Part shown: in pieces, positions 1 through 6,415 of the stretch
How positions within the stretch are numbered: the stretch's first letter is position 1
How the letters are laid out: every line of letters starts with the position of its first letter
NCBI GenBank assembly: GCA_002782905.1
Contig: PFJA01000269.1
Location: 1 to 11,369, forward strand
Reading direction: 5' to 3'
Source: Lysobacterales bacterium CG_4_10_14_3_um_filter_64_11
GTDB lineage: Bacteria > Pseudomonadota > Gammaproteobacteria > Xanthomonadales > Xanthomonadaceae
DNA: 11,369 nt
Made by a program: the position numbers and the translations under genes
Notes under the pieces: model-generated
Told to the model about the DNA's origin: nothing
The model's database searches: none
What the model saw: the letters and a program-made list of their open reading frames with translations, nothing else

Positions 1-310
1 TTCACTTCGCCGCTACGCGGCTCGCTCGGTCAAACAGTGGTGCCTTGCTCCTGCATTCGGCGGCGATTCTCGGCGTGCTATACGGCGCGTGGTCGCACTT
101 GGCCCGCGCATCCATGCGCTACAACGCCGCTTTTCCGTTTCATCCCACCGCAGCATGGTGCTACGACATCGTGTCTTGGATTTTCTTGACACTTCCCCTT
201 TGCGGTTTTTGCGTCCTTTGCGGACCAAAAGCTTTACGCCTCGCCCGTCGAGTTCATGGTTCGTGTGCAGTTCCAGACACCGGAACAGGCTCCTCGCAAT
301 GACGGCGTGT
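1..310. other. Intergenic region, probable degenerate dispersed repeat
   Basis: No convincing gene lies here. The open frames on both strands (for example 45-302 plus and 13-228 minus) give low-complexity, Arg-rich or Cys/Trp-rich peptides with no family resemblance and no good ribosome binding site. The stretch around 205-240 (a GCGTCCTTTGCGGACC phrase followed by AAAAGCTTTACGCC) and the stretch around 291-305 (CCTCGCAATGACGG) resemble phrases I associate with multicopy intergenic repeats in high-GC proteobacterial genomes. That resemblance is from memory and is inference. Small inverted repeats are visible: GCCGC-TAC-GCGGC near 10-22 and GTTCC-N7-GGAAC at 270-286. Neither is followed by a T-tract, so no clear terminator is seen for the gene that ends at 311. 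Confidence 0.45.
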
Positions 311-1912
311 TCAACCCAGCGCGAAGCTGTCAGCCCGCGCGCGCGCCCAGTAGCGCTGGAACACCGGGTGATCGGGCACCCCCGTCAGCAACTCACCCGC
401 TTGCAGGGTTGGATAGAGCGTGGCGTACGAAGCGATGTCGGTAGGCGATACCCGACGCAGAATGTGATCGGGCAGCAACTGCGCCGGATCATGCAGCCCG
501 GCTGCCGCCAACAACTCTTTGAGTGCCAGTACCGTGGCCTTGTGATAGTTGTACACACGCTCGCTCTTGTCCGCGACATCCAGATTGTGCCAACGATGCG
601 GGTTCTGGGTGGCGATGCCGGTGGGGCATTGATCGTTGTGGCAACTGCGCGCCTGGATGCAGCCAAGAGAAAACATGAAGGCGCGGGCCGCGTTGCACCA
701 GTCGGCGCCGATCGCAAGGGTGCGTGCCACCGTGAACGCCGAGGTGATCTTGCCGGCCGCGCCAATGCGAATCCGGTCGCGCAGGCCGGCACCAATCAGC
801 GTGTTGTGCACCAGCAACAGCCCTTCGCGCAGCGGCATGCCGACGCGATTGATAAACTCTACCGGCGCCGCGCCGGTACCACCTTCCTTGCCATCGACCA
901 CGATGAAGTCGGGCTCGATACCGGTTTCACGCATCGCCTTGACGATGGCGAACCACTCCCAGGGATGGCCGATCGCCAGCTTGAAGCCGATCGGCTTGTC
1001 GCCGGAAAGTTCGCGCAAGCGGGCGATGAAATGCAGGAGTTCGATTGGCGTCGAAAACATCGAATGCGCCGCCGGCGACTCCACTGTTTCACCCGCCGGC
1101 ACCCCGCGCGCTTCGGCAATTTCCGCGGTCACCTTGGCACCGGGAAGCACGCCGCCATGACCAGGCTTGGCACCTTGCGAGAGCTTCAATTCGATCATCT
1201 TCACCTGTGCGTCGTCGGCGTTTTCGGCAAAGCGTGATGCACTGAAGCTGCCGTCGGTATTGCGGCAGCCAAAGTAGCCTGAGCCGATCTCCCACACCAG
1301 ATCGCCACCGAACTCGCGGTGATAGCGCGAGATCGAGCCCTCGCCGGTGTCGTGATAAAAGCCGCCCTTGGCGGCACCGGCATTGAGCGCGCGAATGGCG
1401 TTGGCGGACAACGCACCGAAGCTCATTGCCGAAATATTGAATACGCTGGCGCGATACGGTTGTTTGCGCTCGGCGCCTACCGCAACCCGGAAATCATGCA
1501 CGTCAATTTTCGCCGGTACCACGGCATGGTTGATCCACTCGTAGCCCTCGGCATAGACATCGAGCATGGTGCCAAACGGTCGCTTGTCGAGGGTGTTCTT
1601 GGCACGCTGGTAGACCAAATTACGCTGCTCGCGCGAATACGGCCGGTCGTCGGTGTCAGCCTCGATGAAGTACTGGCGGATTTCCGGGCCGATCGATTCC
1701 AGAAAGTAGCGAAAGTGGATCAGAATTGGGTAGTTTCGGTTGAGCGTGCGGCGGGTTTGGCTGAGGTCATACATGCCCAGCAGCGTCAAGCCGCCAAATA
1801 GCGCAACGCCGTAGTAGCACCACGGGCTCCAGCGTGCGCCGACGGCACTGATGACCAGAGCGATGGCGCTAACGTAAAACGCGCTACGCCGCTGATGGAT
1901 GACCAATTGCAT
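311..1912 (-). CDS. Membrane-anchored FMN-binding glutamate synthase-like protein (GltB2-type)
   Basis: A 533-residue protein with the glutamate synthase central/FMN domain (COG0069 type) and none of the N-terminal glutaminase or C-terminal parts of full GltB. Two hydrophobic segments (about residues 11-24 and 31-48) suggest an inner-membrane anchor with the catalytic part in the cytosol. The family's pre-domain block (RNYP, RQYF, YQRAK, PFGT, GYEWINH) spans about 59-129. TIM-barrel/FMN landmarks follow: SAMSFGALS (161-169), KPGHGGVLPG (249-258), DGKEGGTGAAP (340-350) and RIGAAGKI (382-389). The triad C418-x5-C424-x4-C429 matches the 3Fe-4S ligand spacing of glutamate synthases. Electron donor and real substrate are unknown; such stand-alone proteins are often annotated as glutamate synthase without biochemical support. 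The frame opens at 1960, but the Met at 1912 is preferred because AGGGAG sits 7 nt upstream. It overlaps the ispG stop by 29 nt and is the last gene of a three-gene unit. Confidence 0.9.
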   Translation of the reverse strand: MQLVIHQRRSAFYVSAIALVISAVGARWSPWCYYGVALFGGLTLLGMYDLSQTRRTLNRNYPILIHFRYFLESIGPEIRQYFIEADTDDRPYSREQRNLVYQRAKNTLDKRPFGTMLDVYAEGYEWINHAVVPAKIDVHDFRVAVGAERKQPYRASVFNISAMSFGALSANAIRALNAGAAKGGFYHDTGEGSISRYHREFGGDLVWEIGSGYFGCRNTDGSFSASRFAENADDAQVKMIELKLSQGAKPGHGGVLPGAKVTAEIAEARGVPAGETVESPAAHSMFSTPIELLHFIARLRELSGDKPIGFKLAIGHPWEWFAIVKAMRETGIEPDFIVVDGKEGGTGAAPVEFINRVGMPLREGLLLVHNTLIGAGLRDRIRIGAAGKITSAFTVARTLAIGADWCNAARAFMFSLGCIQARSCHNDQCPTGIATQNPHRWHNLDVADKSERVYNYHKATVLALKELLAAAGLHDPAQLLPDHILRRVSPTDIASYATLYPTLQAGELLTGVPDHPVFQRYWARARADSFALG

Positions 1913-3158
1913 GCGCGGACTCCCTGGTTTGTGGCGGGTAATGCGATTGCACGTAATCATCGATCAGCGCAATGAATGATTCGGTGATGTGCTCGCCGCG
2001 CAGGGTAACGGTCTTTTCGCCATCGACAAACACCGGTGCCGCCGGTGCCTCACCAGTGCCCGGCAAGGAAATGCCGATGTTGGCATGACGCGACTCGCCC
2101 GGGCCGTTGACGACACAGCCCATTACCGCCAAGGTCAGATTTTCGGCACCCGGATAGCGCATTTTCCATTCCGGCATCCGCTCGCGCACGTGGCTTTGCA
2201 CCCGCTGCGCCAACTGCTGAAAAAACTCGCTGGTGGTGCGGCCACAACCCGGGCACGCCGTCACCAATGGGGTAAACGCGCGCAGCCCCAGCGTCTGCAA
2301 CAGCTCCTGCGCAACGATCACCTCGGCGCAGCGCGATTGCCCCGGCTCGGGAGTCAGGGAAATGCGGATGGTGTCGCCGATGCCCTCTTGCAACAGCACC
2401 GCCAACGCTGCGCTGGAGGCAACGATGCCCTTGGAGCCCATGCCGGCTTCAGTGAGCCCCAGATGCAACGCGAAATTGCTGCGCGTTGCCAGTTCGCGAT
2501 ACACCGCGATCAACTCCTGCACACCACTGACTTTTGCCGACAGCACGATGGCATTGGCCGGCAAGCCGATTGCCACCGCCCGTTCGGCCGAATCCAGTGC
2601 CGAGCGAATCAAGGCTTCGCGCAACACCCGGCCGGCATCCCACGGTTCGGCCAACGCCGCATTTTCATCCATCAAGCGGGTCGCCAGTTCCTGATCGAGC
2701 GAACCCCAGTTGGCCCCAATACGCACCGCCTTGCCATGCCGCGCCGCCAATTCGACGATGCTGGCGAACTGGCTGTCGCGCTTCTTGCCAAAGCCGACGT
2801 TGCCCGGATTGATGCGGTACTTGGCCAGCGCCTCGGCACAGGCCGGTTCAGCCGCCAACAACTGGTGCCCGTTGTAATGGAAATCGCCGATCAAGGGCAC
2901 CGACGCGCCGATCATGGCCAGACGGTCGGCAATCTTTGGCACGGCCGCCGCCGCCGCGGGGGTATTCACGGTGATGCGCACCAATTCGGAGCCGGCACGC
3001 CACAGCTCAGCCACCTGCTGCGTGGTTGCCTTGATGTCGGCGGTATCGGTATTGGTCATCGACTGCACCACCACCGGCGCAGCGCCGCCGAGCGTGACAT
3101 TGCCTACGCGCACGGCATGCGTGTGGCGCCGCGGTGATGGCCCGAAACCCCTGCTCAT
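1884..3158 (-). CDS. ispG: 4-hydroxy-3-methylbut-2-enyl diphosphate synthase (flavodoxin/ferredoxin-dependent)
   Basis: IspG (GcpE) reductively opens the cyclic diphosphate MEcPP to HMBPP, the penultimate step of the MEP isoprenoid pathway, in the cytosol with a 4Fe-4S cluster. The 424-residue protein has the N-terminal TIM-barrel block (VQSMTNTDTADI at 31-42, RITVNTP at 61-67, LIGDFHYN at 89-96, RINPGN at 115-120, VRIGANWGSLD at 145-155) and the C-terminal cluster domain. Cluster ligands are C302 and C305 in CPGCGR and C348 in MGCVVNGPGE, with E355 as the conserved fourth ligand. The C305-C348 spacing is about 11 residues longer than in the E. coli enzyme, matching the longer (about 420-residue) form. 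The ATG overlaps the previous gene's stop as ATGA, and a GAGGA lies 9 nt upstream inside that gene, so translational coupling is likely. The tail after about residue 408 overlaps the next gene and is probably not conserved. Confidence 0.97.
   Translation of the reverse strand: MSRGFGPSPRRHTHAVRVGNVTLGGAAPVVVQSMTNTDTADIKATTQQVAELWRAGSELVRITVNTPAAAAAVPKIADRLAMIGASVPLIGDFHYNGHQLLAAEPACAEALAKYRINPGNVGFGKKRDSQFASIVELAARHGKAVRIGANWGSLDQELATRLMDENAALAEPWDAGRVLREALIRSALDSAERAVAIGLPANAIVLSAKVSGVQELIAVYRELATRSNFALHLGLTEAGMGSKGIVASSAALAVLLQEGIGDTIRISLTPEPGQSRCAEVIVAQELLQTLGLRAFTPLVTACPGCGRTTSEFFQQLAQRVQSHVRERMPEWKMRYPGAENLTLAVMGCVVNGPGESRHANIGISLPGTGEAPAAPVFVDGEKTVTLRGEHITESFIALIDDYVQSHYPPQTRESAHAIGHPSAA
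1920..1925 (-). promoter_or_regulatory. Shine-Dalgarno site fixing the start of the glutamate synthase-like gene
   Basis: On the minus strand this reads AGGGAG, 7 nt before the ATG at 1912. It lies inside the last codons of ispG, so the downstream gene is probably translated by coupling or reinitiation. The site argues for the Met at 1912 over the upstream Met at 1960, which would add 16 polar residues before the membrane anchor. Confidence 0.6.
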
Positions 3159-4816
3159 GCCGGCATATCCTCAACCTGAACCGTGCGATTGATCGTCTGG
3201 TACGACAACACCGTGTACTCCCCCATCTCGGCGACGGGCCGCAGCGGCCCGTCGGCGGCACTGACATGATGTTCGGCGTGCAGCAGCCAATCCGGATCGT
3301 CGCCCAGCCGATGCACAGCCGCGGCTTCCAGCACCACCGGCGAACTTGCCGCAACAATGATGCCGTGGCGCGGAAAGCCGCCCGGCCCGGCCACGAACTC
3401 GATGCCACGCAGCGGCTCTGCCTTGCCTTTTGCGGGCGTCAGCGCCACCGGCCAGACGCGCAGCCCGAGCAGTTCAACGCCGGCACTGACTTCGCCGCTG
3501 TCTTCATAGCGCAACCAACGTACCGCACCCAGCAACCAGGCGCGTGTGGCGATGCTTTCTTCATGCAAGGACAGGCCGACGATCTCGCCAACGCGCAGCC
3601 GCGCCTGCGCCTGCGCCTGCCAACTCACGCGATAGCCGCTCGGGCTTTGATCAAGCACGCGGGCCGGCAACAGCTTGGTGGCCGCTGCATCAGTGCCCGG
3701 CAACACCGCACCGGTGCCATCAGCCATCACCGTCTGCTGTCGATGCAATTGTTGTACAAACTCGGCAAAACCCCGGCCACCACTGAGTTGACTGTGCAAA
3801 CCGGTCATGCCCAGCACGGTATCCAACACGTGGCCGCCGGGAAGTCGCCGGCTGTTGCGCGTGATGCTGGCAATGAGGCTTTGCTGCCAACGCTCCGCCA
3901 GCCGGCGATCCAGCGGCATGCTGCCGTGGTGCGACAGGTACACCGTTGCATCGGCGCCGCTGCCCGCCAGCGCGGCCTGCAAATCGGCCAGCAACGGCGA
4001 AACATCGAGCCACTCGCGCACCGTCGCATCGTCATCGGGAAATGCGCGATCGCCATCGCCCCCCAGCGCCAATGCAACGCCATCGGGACGTTCACTGCCG
4101 GCCGGCAGATGCAGGCCATAATCGCGCGTCAGACGCCACAAGGTCTCCTGCTCTGCTTGCGCAAACGCGTATGGGTTGGTAAGCGCCATCAACAGGCATT
4201 GCCGGTACAACTGGCGTGCGCTGCTGTTGCGCTGGCTCACGGCATCCGCCACTGGCTTGTCATCCACGCGCAACTGTTGCGCAAACGCGTAGACACGATG
4301 CAGTGATTGCCACACATGCGGCGGCGGCGCGCGATAACTGCGCCATGCTTGGGCCAAGGCCAGCGAAAAGTGATGACAGGCGAGCTGCAACGCCGCCGTC
4401 ACCAGCGACCCCTTCAGCATTGGCACCTTGCCATCCGGCGCGCACAACTCGGCAACAGCCTGACGATAACCCTGCGCGAGCGCCACATGGGTGGCCTCCA
4501 ACGCCTTGGCCGACGCCACCAGATTGGCTGCCAACGGCAGCGCGGCATTGCGCAACTGCGTGACCACCGGAGCCATGGCATCGTGCGCCAGCGGGCGCAG
4601 CATATCCAGTGCCTGGGCACGCGCCGCCGCCCGCCACGGCAGCGTTGGCAGCAGCGCCAACGCCTGCCGCACCTGCTTCAACGTCGCATCGGCATCGGCA
4701 CGCGGCAGGGCATCAAGCCACTGCGGCAGCTTGCGAAAATCGGCAGGAAACCCCGGCGGCGCTGCAACCGGGGCCGCCTTGGGTAGCGCGACAAGCGCGG
4801 TGAAGATTCGACTCAT
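3155..4816 (-). CDS. Protein of unknown function with PilZ-like C-terminal segment
   Basis: A 553-residue protein whose full-length family I do not recognise. About residues 30-240 are Ala/Leu-rich and look all-helical. Residues 245-370 are mixed and include the odd TVYLSHHGSM stretch (291-300). Residues 378-455 resemble a PilZ barrel: the RVLDQSPSGYR segment (386-396) fits the DxSxxG signature, followed by RVGEIVGL, a VRWL strand (432-435) and GVELLG (446-451). The usual upstream RxxxR of c-di-GMP-binding PilZ domains is not seen (K381 and R386 only), so binding is uncertain and the domain may be degenerate. A second beta-rich segment fills about 470-550. There is no signal peptide or clear membrane segment, so the protein is probably cytosolic. 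It is the first gene of the unit and shares an ATGA overlap with ispG. No Shine-Dalgarno precedes its ATG. Existence as a gene is firm; the domain call is inference. Confidence 0.8.
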   Translation of the reverse strand: MSRIFTALVALPKAAPVAAPPGFPADFRKLPQWLDALPRADADATLKQVRQALALLPTLPWRAAARAQALDMLRPLAHDAMAPVVTQLRNAALPLAANLVASAKALEATHVALAQGYRQAVAELCAPDGKVPMLKGSLVTAALQLACHHFSLALAQAWRSYRAPPPHVWQSLHRVYAFAQQLRVDDKPVADAVSQRNSSARQLYRQCLLMALTNPYAFAQAEQETLWRLTRDYGLHLPAGSERPDGVALALGGDGDRAFPDDDATVREWLDVSPLLADLQAALAGSGADATVYLSHHGSMPLDRRLAERWQQSLIASITRNSRRLPGGHVLDTVLGMTGLHSQLSGGRGFAEFVQQLHRQQTVMADGTGAVLPGTDAAATKLLPARVLDQSPSGYRVSWQAQAQARLRVGEIVGLSLHEESIATRAWLLGAVRWLRYEDSGEVSAGVELLGLRVWPVALTPAKGKAEPLRGIEFVAGPGGFPRHGIIVAASSPVVLEAAAVHRLGDDPDWLLHAEHHVSAADGPLRPVAEMGEYTVLSYQTINRTVQVEDMPA

Positions 4817-4822
4817 GGCGCA

Positions 4823-4828
4823 ATTATC
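4823..4828 (-). promoter_or_regulatory. Candidate -10 box placing the transcript start at the ATG (leaderless)
   Basis: The minus strand reads GATAAT 6 nt before the ATG at 4816, so a start site about 7 nt downstream would fall on the A of the start codon. No purine-rich Shine-Dalgarno lies in the upstream 15 nt (GTGATAATTGCGCC). I see no clear -35 hexamer at 16-18 nt, so the promoter call rests mainly on the -10 match and spacing. Confidence 0.3.
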
Positions 4829-4951
4829 ACCCGAATGCGCGCGTTGCGGTGGCCGCGGTGGTGAAGCATCACAATGGATCTACACCAGCCGCCTGTCGGA
4901 CTTGACGCTGATCTACTGCGGAAAAGCCGAGATGGGCCAAGCCAGACAGGC

Positions 4952-4960
4952 TGCTAGAAT
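4952..4960 (+). promoter_or_regulatory. Extended -10 promoter element for xseA
   Basis: TGCTAGAAT fits an extended -10 (TGn plus TAGAAT, five of six matches to TATAAT). A start near 4967 would leave a leader of about 19 nt before the xseA ATG at 4986, with a short GGAA (4974-4977) 8 nt from the ATG as ribosome binding site. No good -35 is seen 16-18 nt upstream, as expected for an extended -10. A TTGACG at 4902 is too far away to pair with it. Confidence 0.5.
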
Positions 4961-4985
4961 GGCGAACCGCATTGGAATCTGATCG

Positions 4986-6347
4986 ATGGCCACCGATCGC
5001 AGCCGCATCCTCAGCCCAACGCAGCTCAATGTGCTGGCGCGTGATCTGCTTGAAGGCAGCTTTGCCGGCGTCTGGGTGCAGGGCGAAATCAGCAACCTCG
5101 CCCGACCCGGCTCCGGTCACATCTATCTGACCCTCAAGGACGGGCGGGCGCAGGTGCGTTGCGCCATGTTCCGGGCCAAGGCGCAGCGCCTCGCCTTTGC
5201 ACCGAGCGATGGCATGCAGGTGCTGGTATGCGGCAAGGTAACCGTGTACGAAGCACGCGGTGATTATCAGCTCGTCATCGAGATCATGGAGGAGGCCGGC
5301 GAAGGCGTGCTGCGCCAGCAATTCGAGCGACTGAAAGCGAAACTGGCCAGCGAAGGATTGTTCGCGAGCGAGCGCAAGCAACCGTTGCCGGCATTGCTTC
5401 GCCGTCTGGCCGTGATTACCAGCCCAAGCGGCGCTGCGGTGCGCGACGTGCTCAGTGTGATCCGCCGTCGGTTTGCGCTGTTGCCGGTCGATATCCTGCC
5501 GGTGCCGGTGCAAGGCAAGGATGCAGCGCCGCAAATCCAGCAAATGCTGCAACGGGCCGATGCCAGCGGCCGCTATGACGCGCTGTTGCTGACCCGTGGC
5601 GGCGGCTCGCTGGAAGACCTGTGGTGCTTCAATGACGAGGCACTGGCGCGCACCATAGCGGCACTGCGAACGCCACTGGTTTCGGCGATTGGCCATGAAA
5701 TCGACTTCACCCTCGCCGATTTTGCGGCCGACCTGCGTGCTGCCACCCCTTCGGCCGCCGCCGAATTATTGGTGCCGGATCGCGATGCGTTGTTGGCGCG
5801 CGTGCAACGCGCCGGCGAACGCTGCGCGGTAGCGATCCGACGGCAGACCCTCGCAGCGGCGCAGTCCTGCGATCGCAGTTTCATGGCTTTGCGCCATGCC
5901 AGCCCGGCACAACGACTGGCCCGAGGCCGCCAGCAACTGGCGGTCGGCGCACGCGCACTGCAACGCCTGCGTCAGCAGATCATCGGCAGGCCGAGTGAGC
6001 GTATGGCGACGCTGCACCATCGTTTGCAACGGCTGCACCCGGCAGCCGCGATTGACAGCCATCGCCTCACCCTGAATGCGCTCGCCACGCGCCTGCAGCG
6101 GTCCATGTCTGCGCGTATTGTGCACGCGCGACAGCACAGCGATGGCGCCGCGCGCGCCTTGCTTGCGCTCAATCCACTGGCGATCACCCGCCGCGGCTAT
6201 GCCCTGCTCCGCCGTGCCGATGACGCGCAAGTCATTCGATCATGGCAGCAGGTCGCCAGCGGCGAGCGCCTGCGCGCCGAACTGGCCGAAGGGCGATTGC
6301 TGCTGCAAGTGATCGCGGCCAACGACGGACAGAACCCGACCGAATAA
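4986..6347 (+). CDS. xseA: Exodeoxyribonuclease VII large subunit
   Basis: XseA is the catalytic large subunit of exonuclease VII, which degrades single-stranded DNA from both ends to short oligonucleotides, with several small XseB subunits, in DNA repair. The 453-residue length is normal. An N-terminal OB-fold covers about residues 8-105 (VWVQGEISNL at 29-38, GHIYLTLKD at 44-52). The catalytic core follows with TSPSGAAVRD (145-154), TRGGGSLEDLW (203-213) and IGHEIDFTLADF (235-246). Candidate catalytic residues D154, R204, H237 and D240 match the order and spacing reported for the E. coli enzyme (D155, R205, H238, D241). A long Ala/Arg/Gln-rich helical region (about 260-400) is the expected coiled-coil arm for XseB binding, and the C-terminal RRGYALLR motif (about 406-413) is typical. 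xseB is not adjacent; the gene stands alone, divergent from the PilZ-like unit and convergent with the receptor gene. Confidence 0.97.
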   Translation: MATDRSRILSPTQLNVLARDLLEGSFAGVWVQGEISNLARPGSGHIYLTLKDGRAQVRCAMFRAKAQRLAFAPSDGMQVLVCGKVTVYEARGDYQLVIEIMEEAGEGVLRQQFERLKAKLASEGLFASERKQPLPALLRRLAVITSPSGAAVRDVLSVIRRRFALLPVDILPVPVQGKDAAPQIQQMLQRADASGRYDALLLTRGGGSLEDLWCFNDEALARTIAALRTPLVSAIGHEIDFTLADFAADLRAATPSAAAELLVPDRDALLARVQRAGERCAVAIRRQTLAAAQSCDRSFMALRHASPAQRLARGRQQLAVGARALQRLRQQIIGRPSERMATLHHRLQRLHPAAAIDSHRLTLNALATRLQRSMSARIVHARQHSDGAARALLALNPLAITRRGYALLRRADDAQVIRSWQQVASGERLRAELAEGRLLLQVIAANDGQNPTE

Positions 6348-6373
6348 CGCGGCACGCTGCTCGCGAAATAACC

Positions 6374-6402
6374 CCGGATCAGTCGAAATCCGACCGATCC
6401 GG
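6374..6402. terminator. Hairpin between convergent xseA and TonB receptor genes
   Basis: The 12-nt arms CCGGATCAGTCG (6374-6385) and CGACCGATCCGG (6391-6402) pair with one A-C mismatch around a 5-nt AAATC loop. The hairpin lies in the 68-nt gap between the two stop codons and could terminate both transcripts. Neither side has a proper T-run: the minus side reads GGTTATTT and the plus side AGGATTCC. Intrinsic termination may therefore be weak, or the hairpin may act mainly to protect RNA 3' ends. Confidence 0.5.
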
Positions 6403-6415
6403 AGGATTCCTTGCG

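Noticed and set aside
45..302. 85-codon plus-strand frame with a hydrophobic stretch near the left edge
   Set aside because: No Shine-Dalgarno, no family resemblance, several overlapping open frames, and repeat-like nucleotide texture.
89..1237. Plus-strand 382-codon open frame opposite the glutamate synthase-like gene
   Set aside because: It is antisense to a well-supported gene, rich in Arg/Gln/His as expected of a GC-rich reverse frame, and has no recognisable domain.
1913..1960. Upstream Met start for the glutamate synthase-like gene
   Set aside because: It would add 16 polar residues and deepen the ispG overlap; the Met at 1912 has AGGGAG at ideal spacing.
1989..3137. Plus-strand 382-codon open frame opposite ispG
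   Set aside because: Fully antisense to an unmistakable ispG; its length is explained by codon bias in high-GC DNA.
3134..4306. Plus-strand 390-codon open frame opposite the PilZ-like gene
   Set aside because: Composition (Arg, Gln, His, Ala) is that of a shadow frame. The minus-strand frame is longer and fits the operon through its ATGA overlap with ispG.
4869..5696. Minus-strand 275-codon open frame opposite xseA
   Set aside because: Antisense to conserved catalytic blocks of XseA; no ribosome binding site or family motif.
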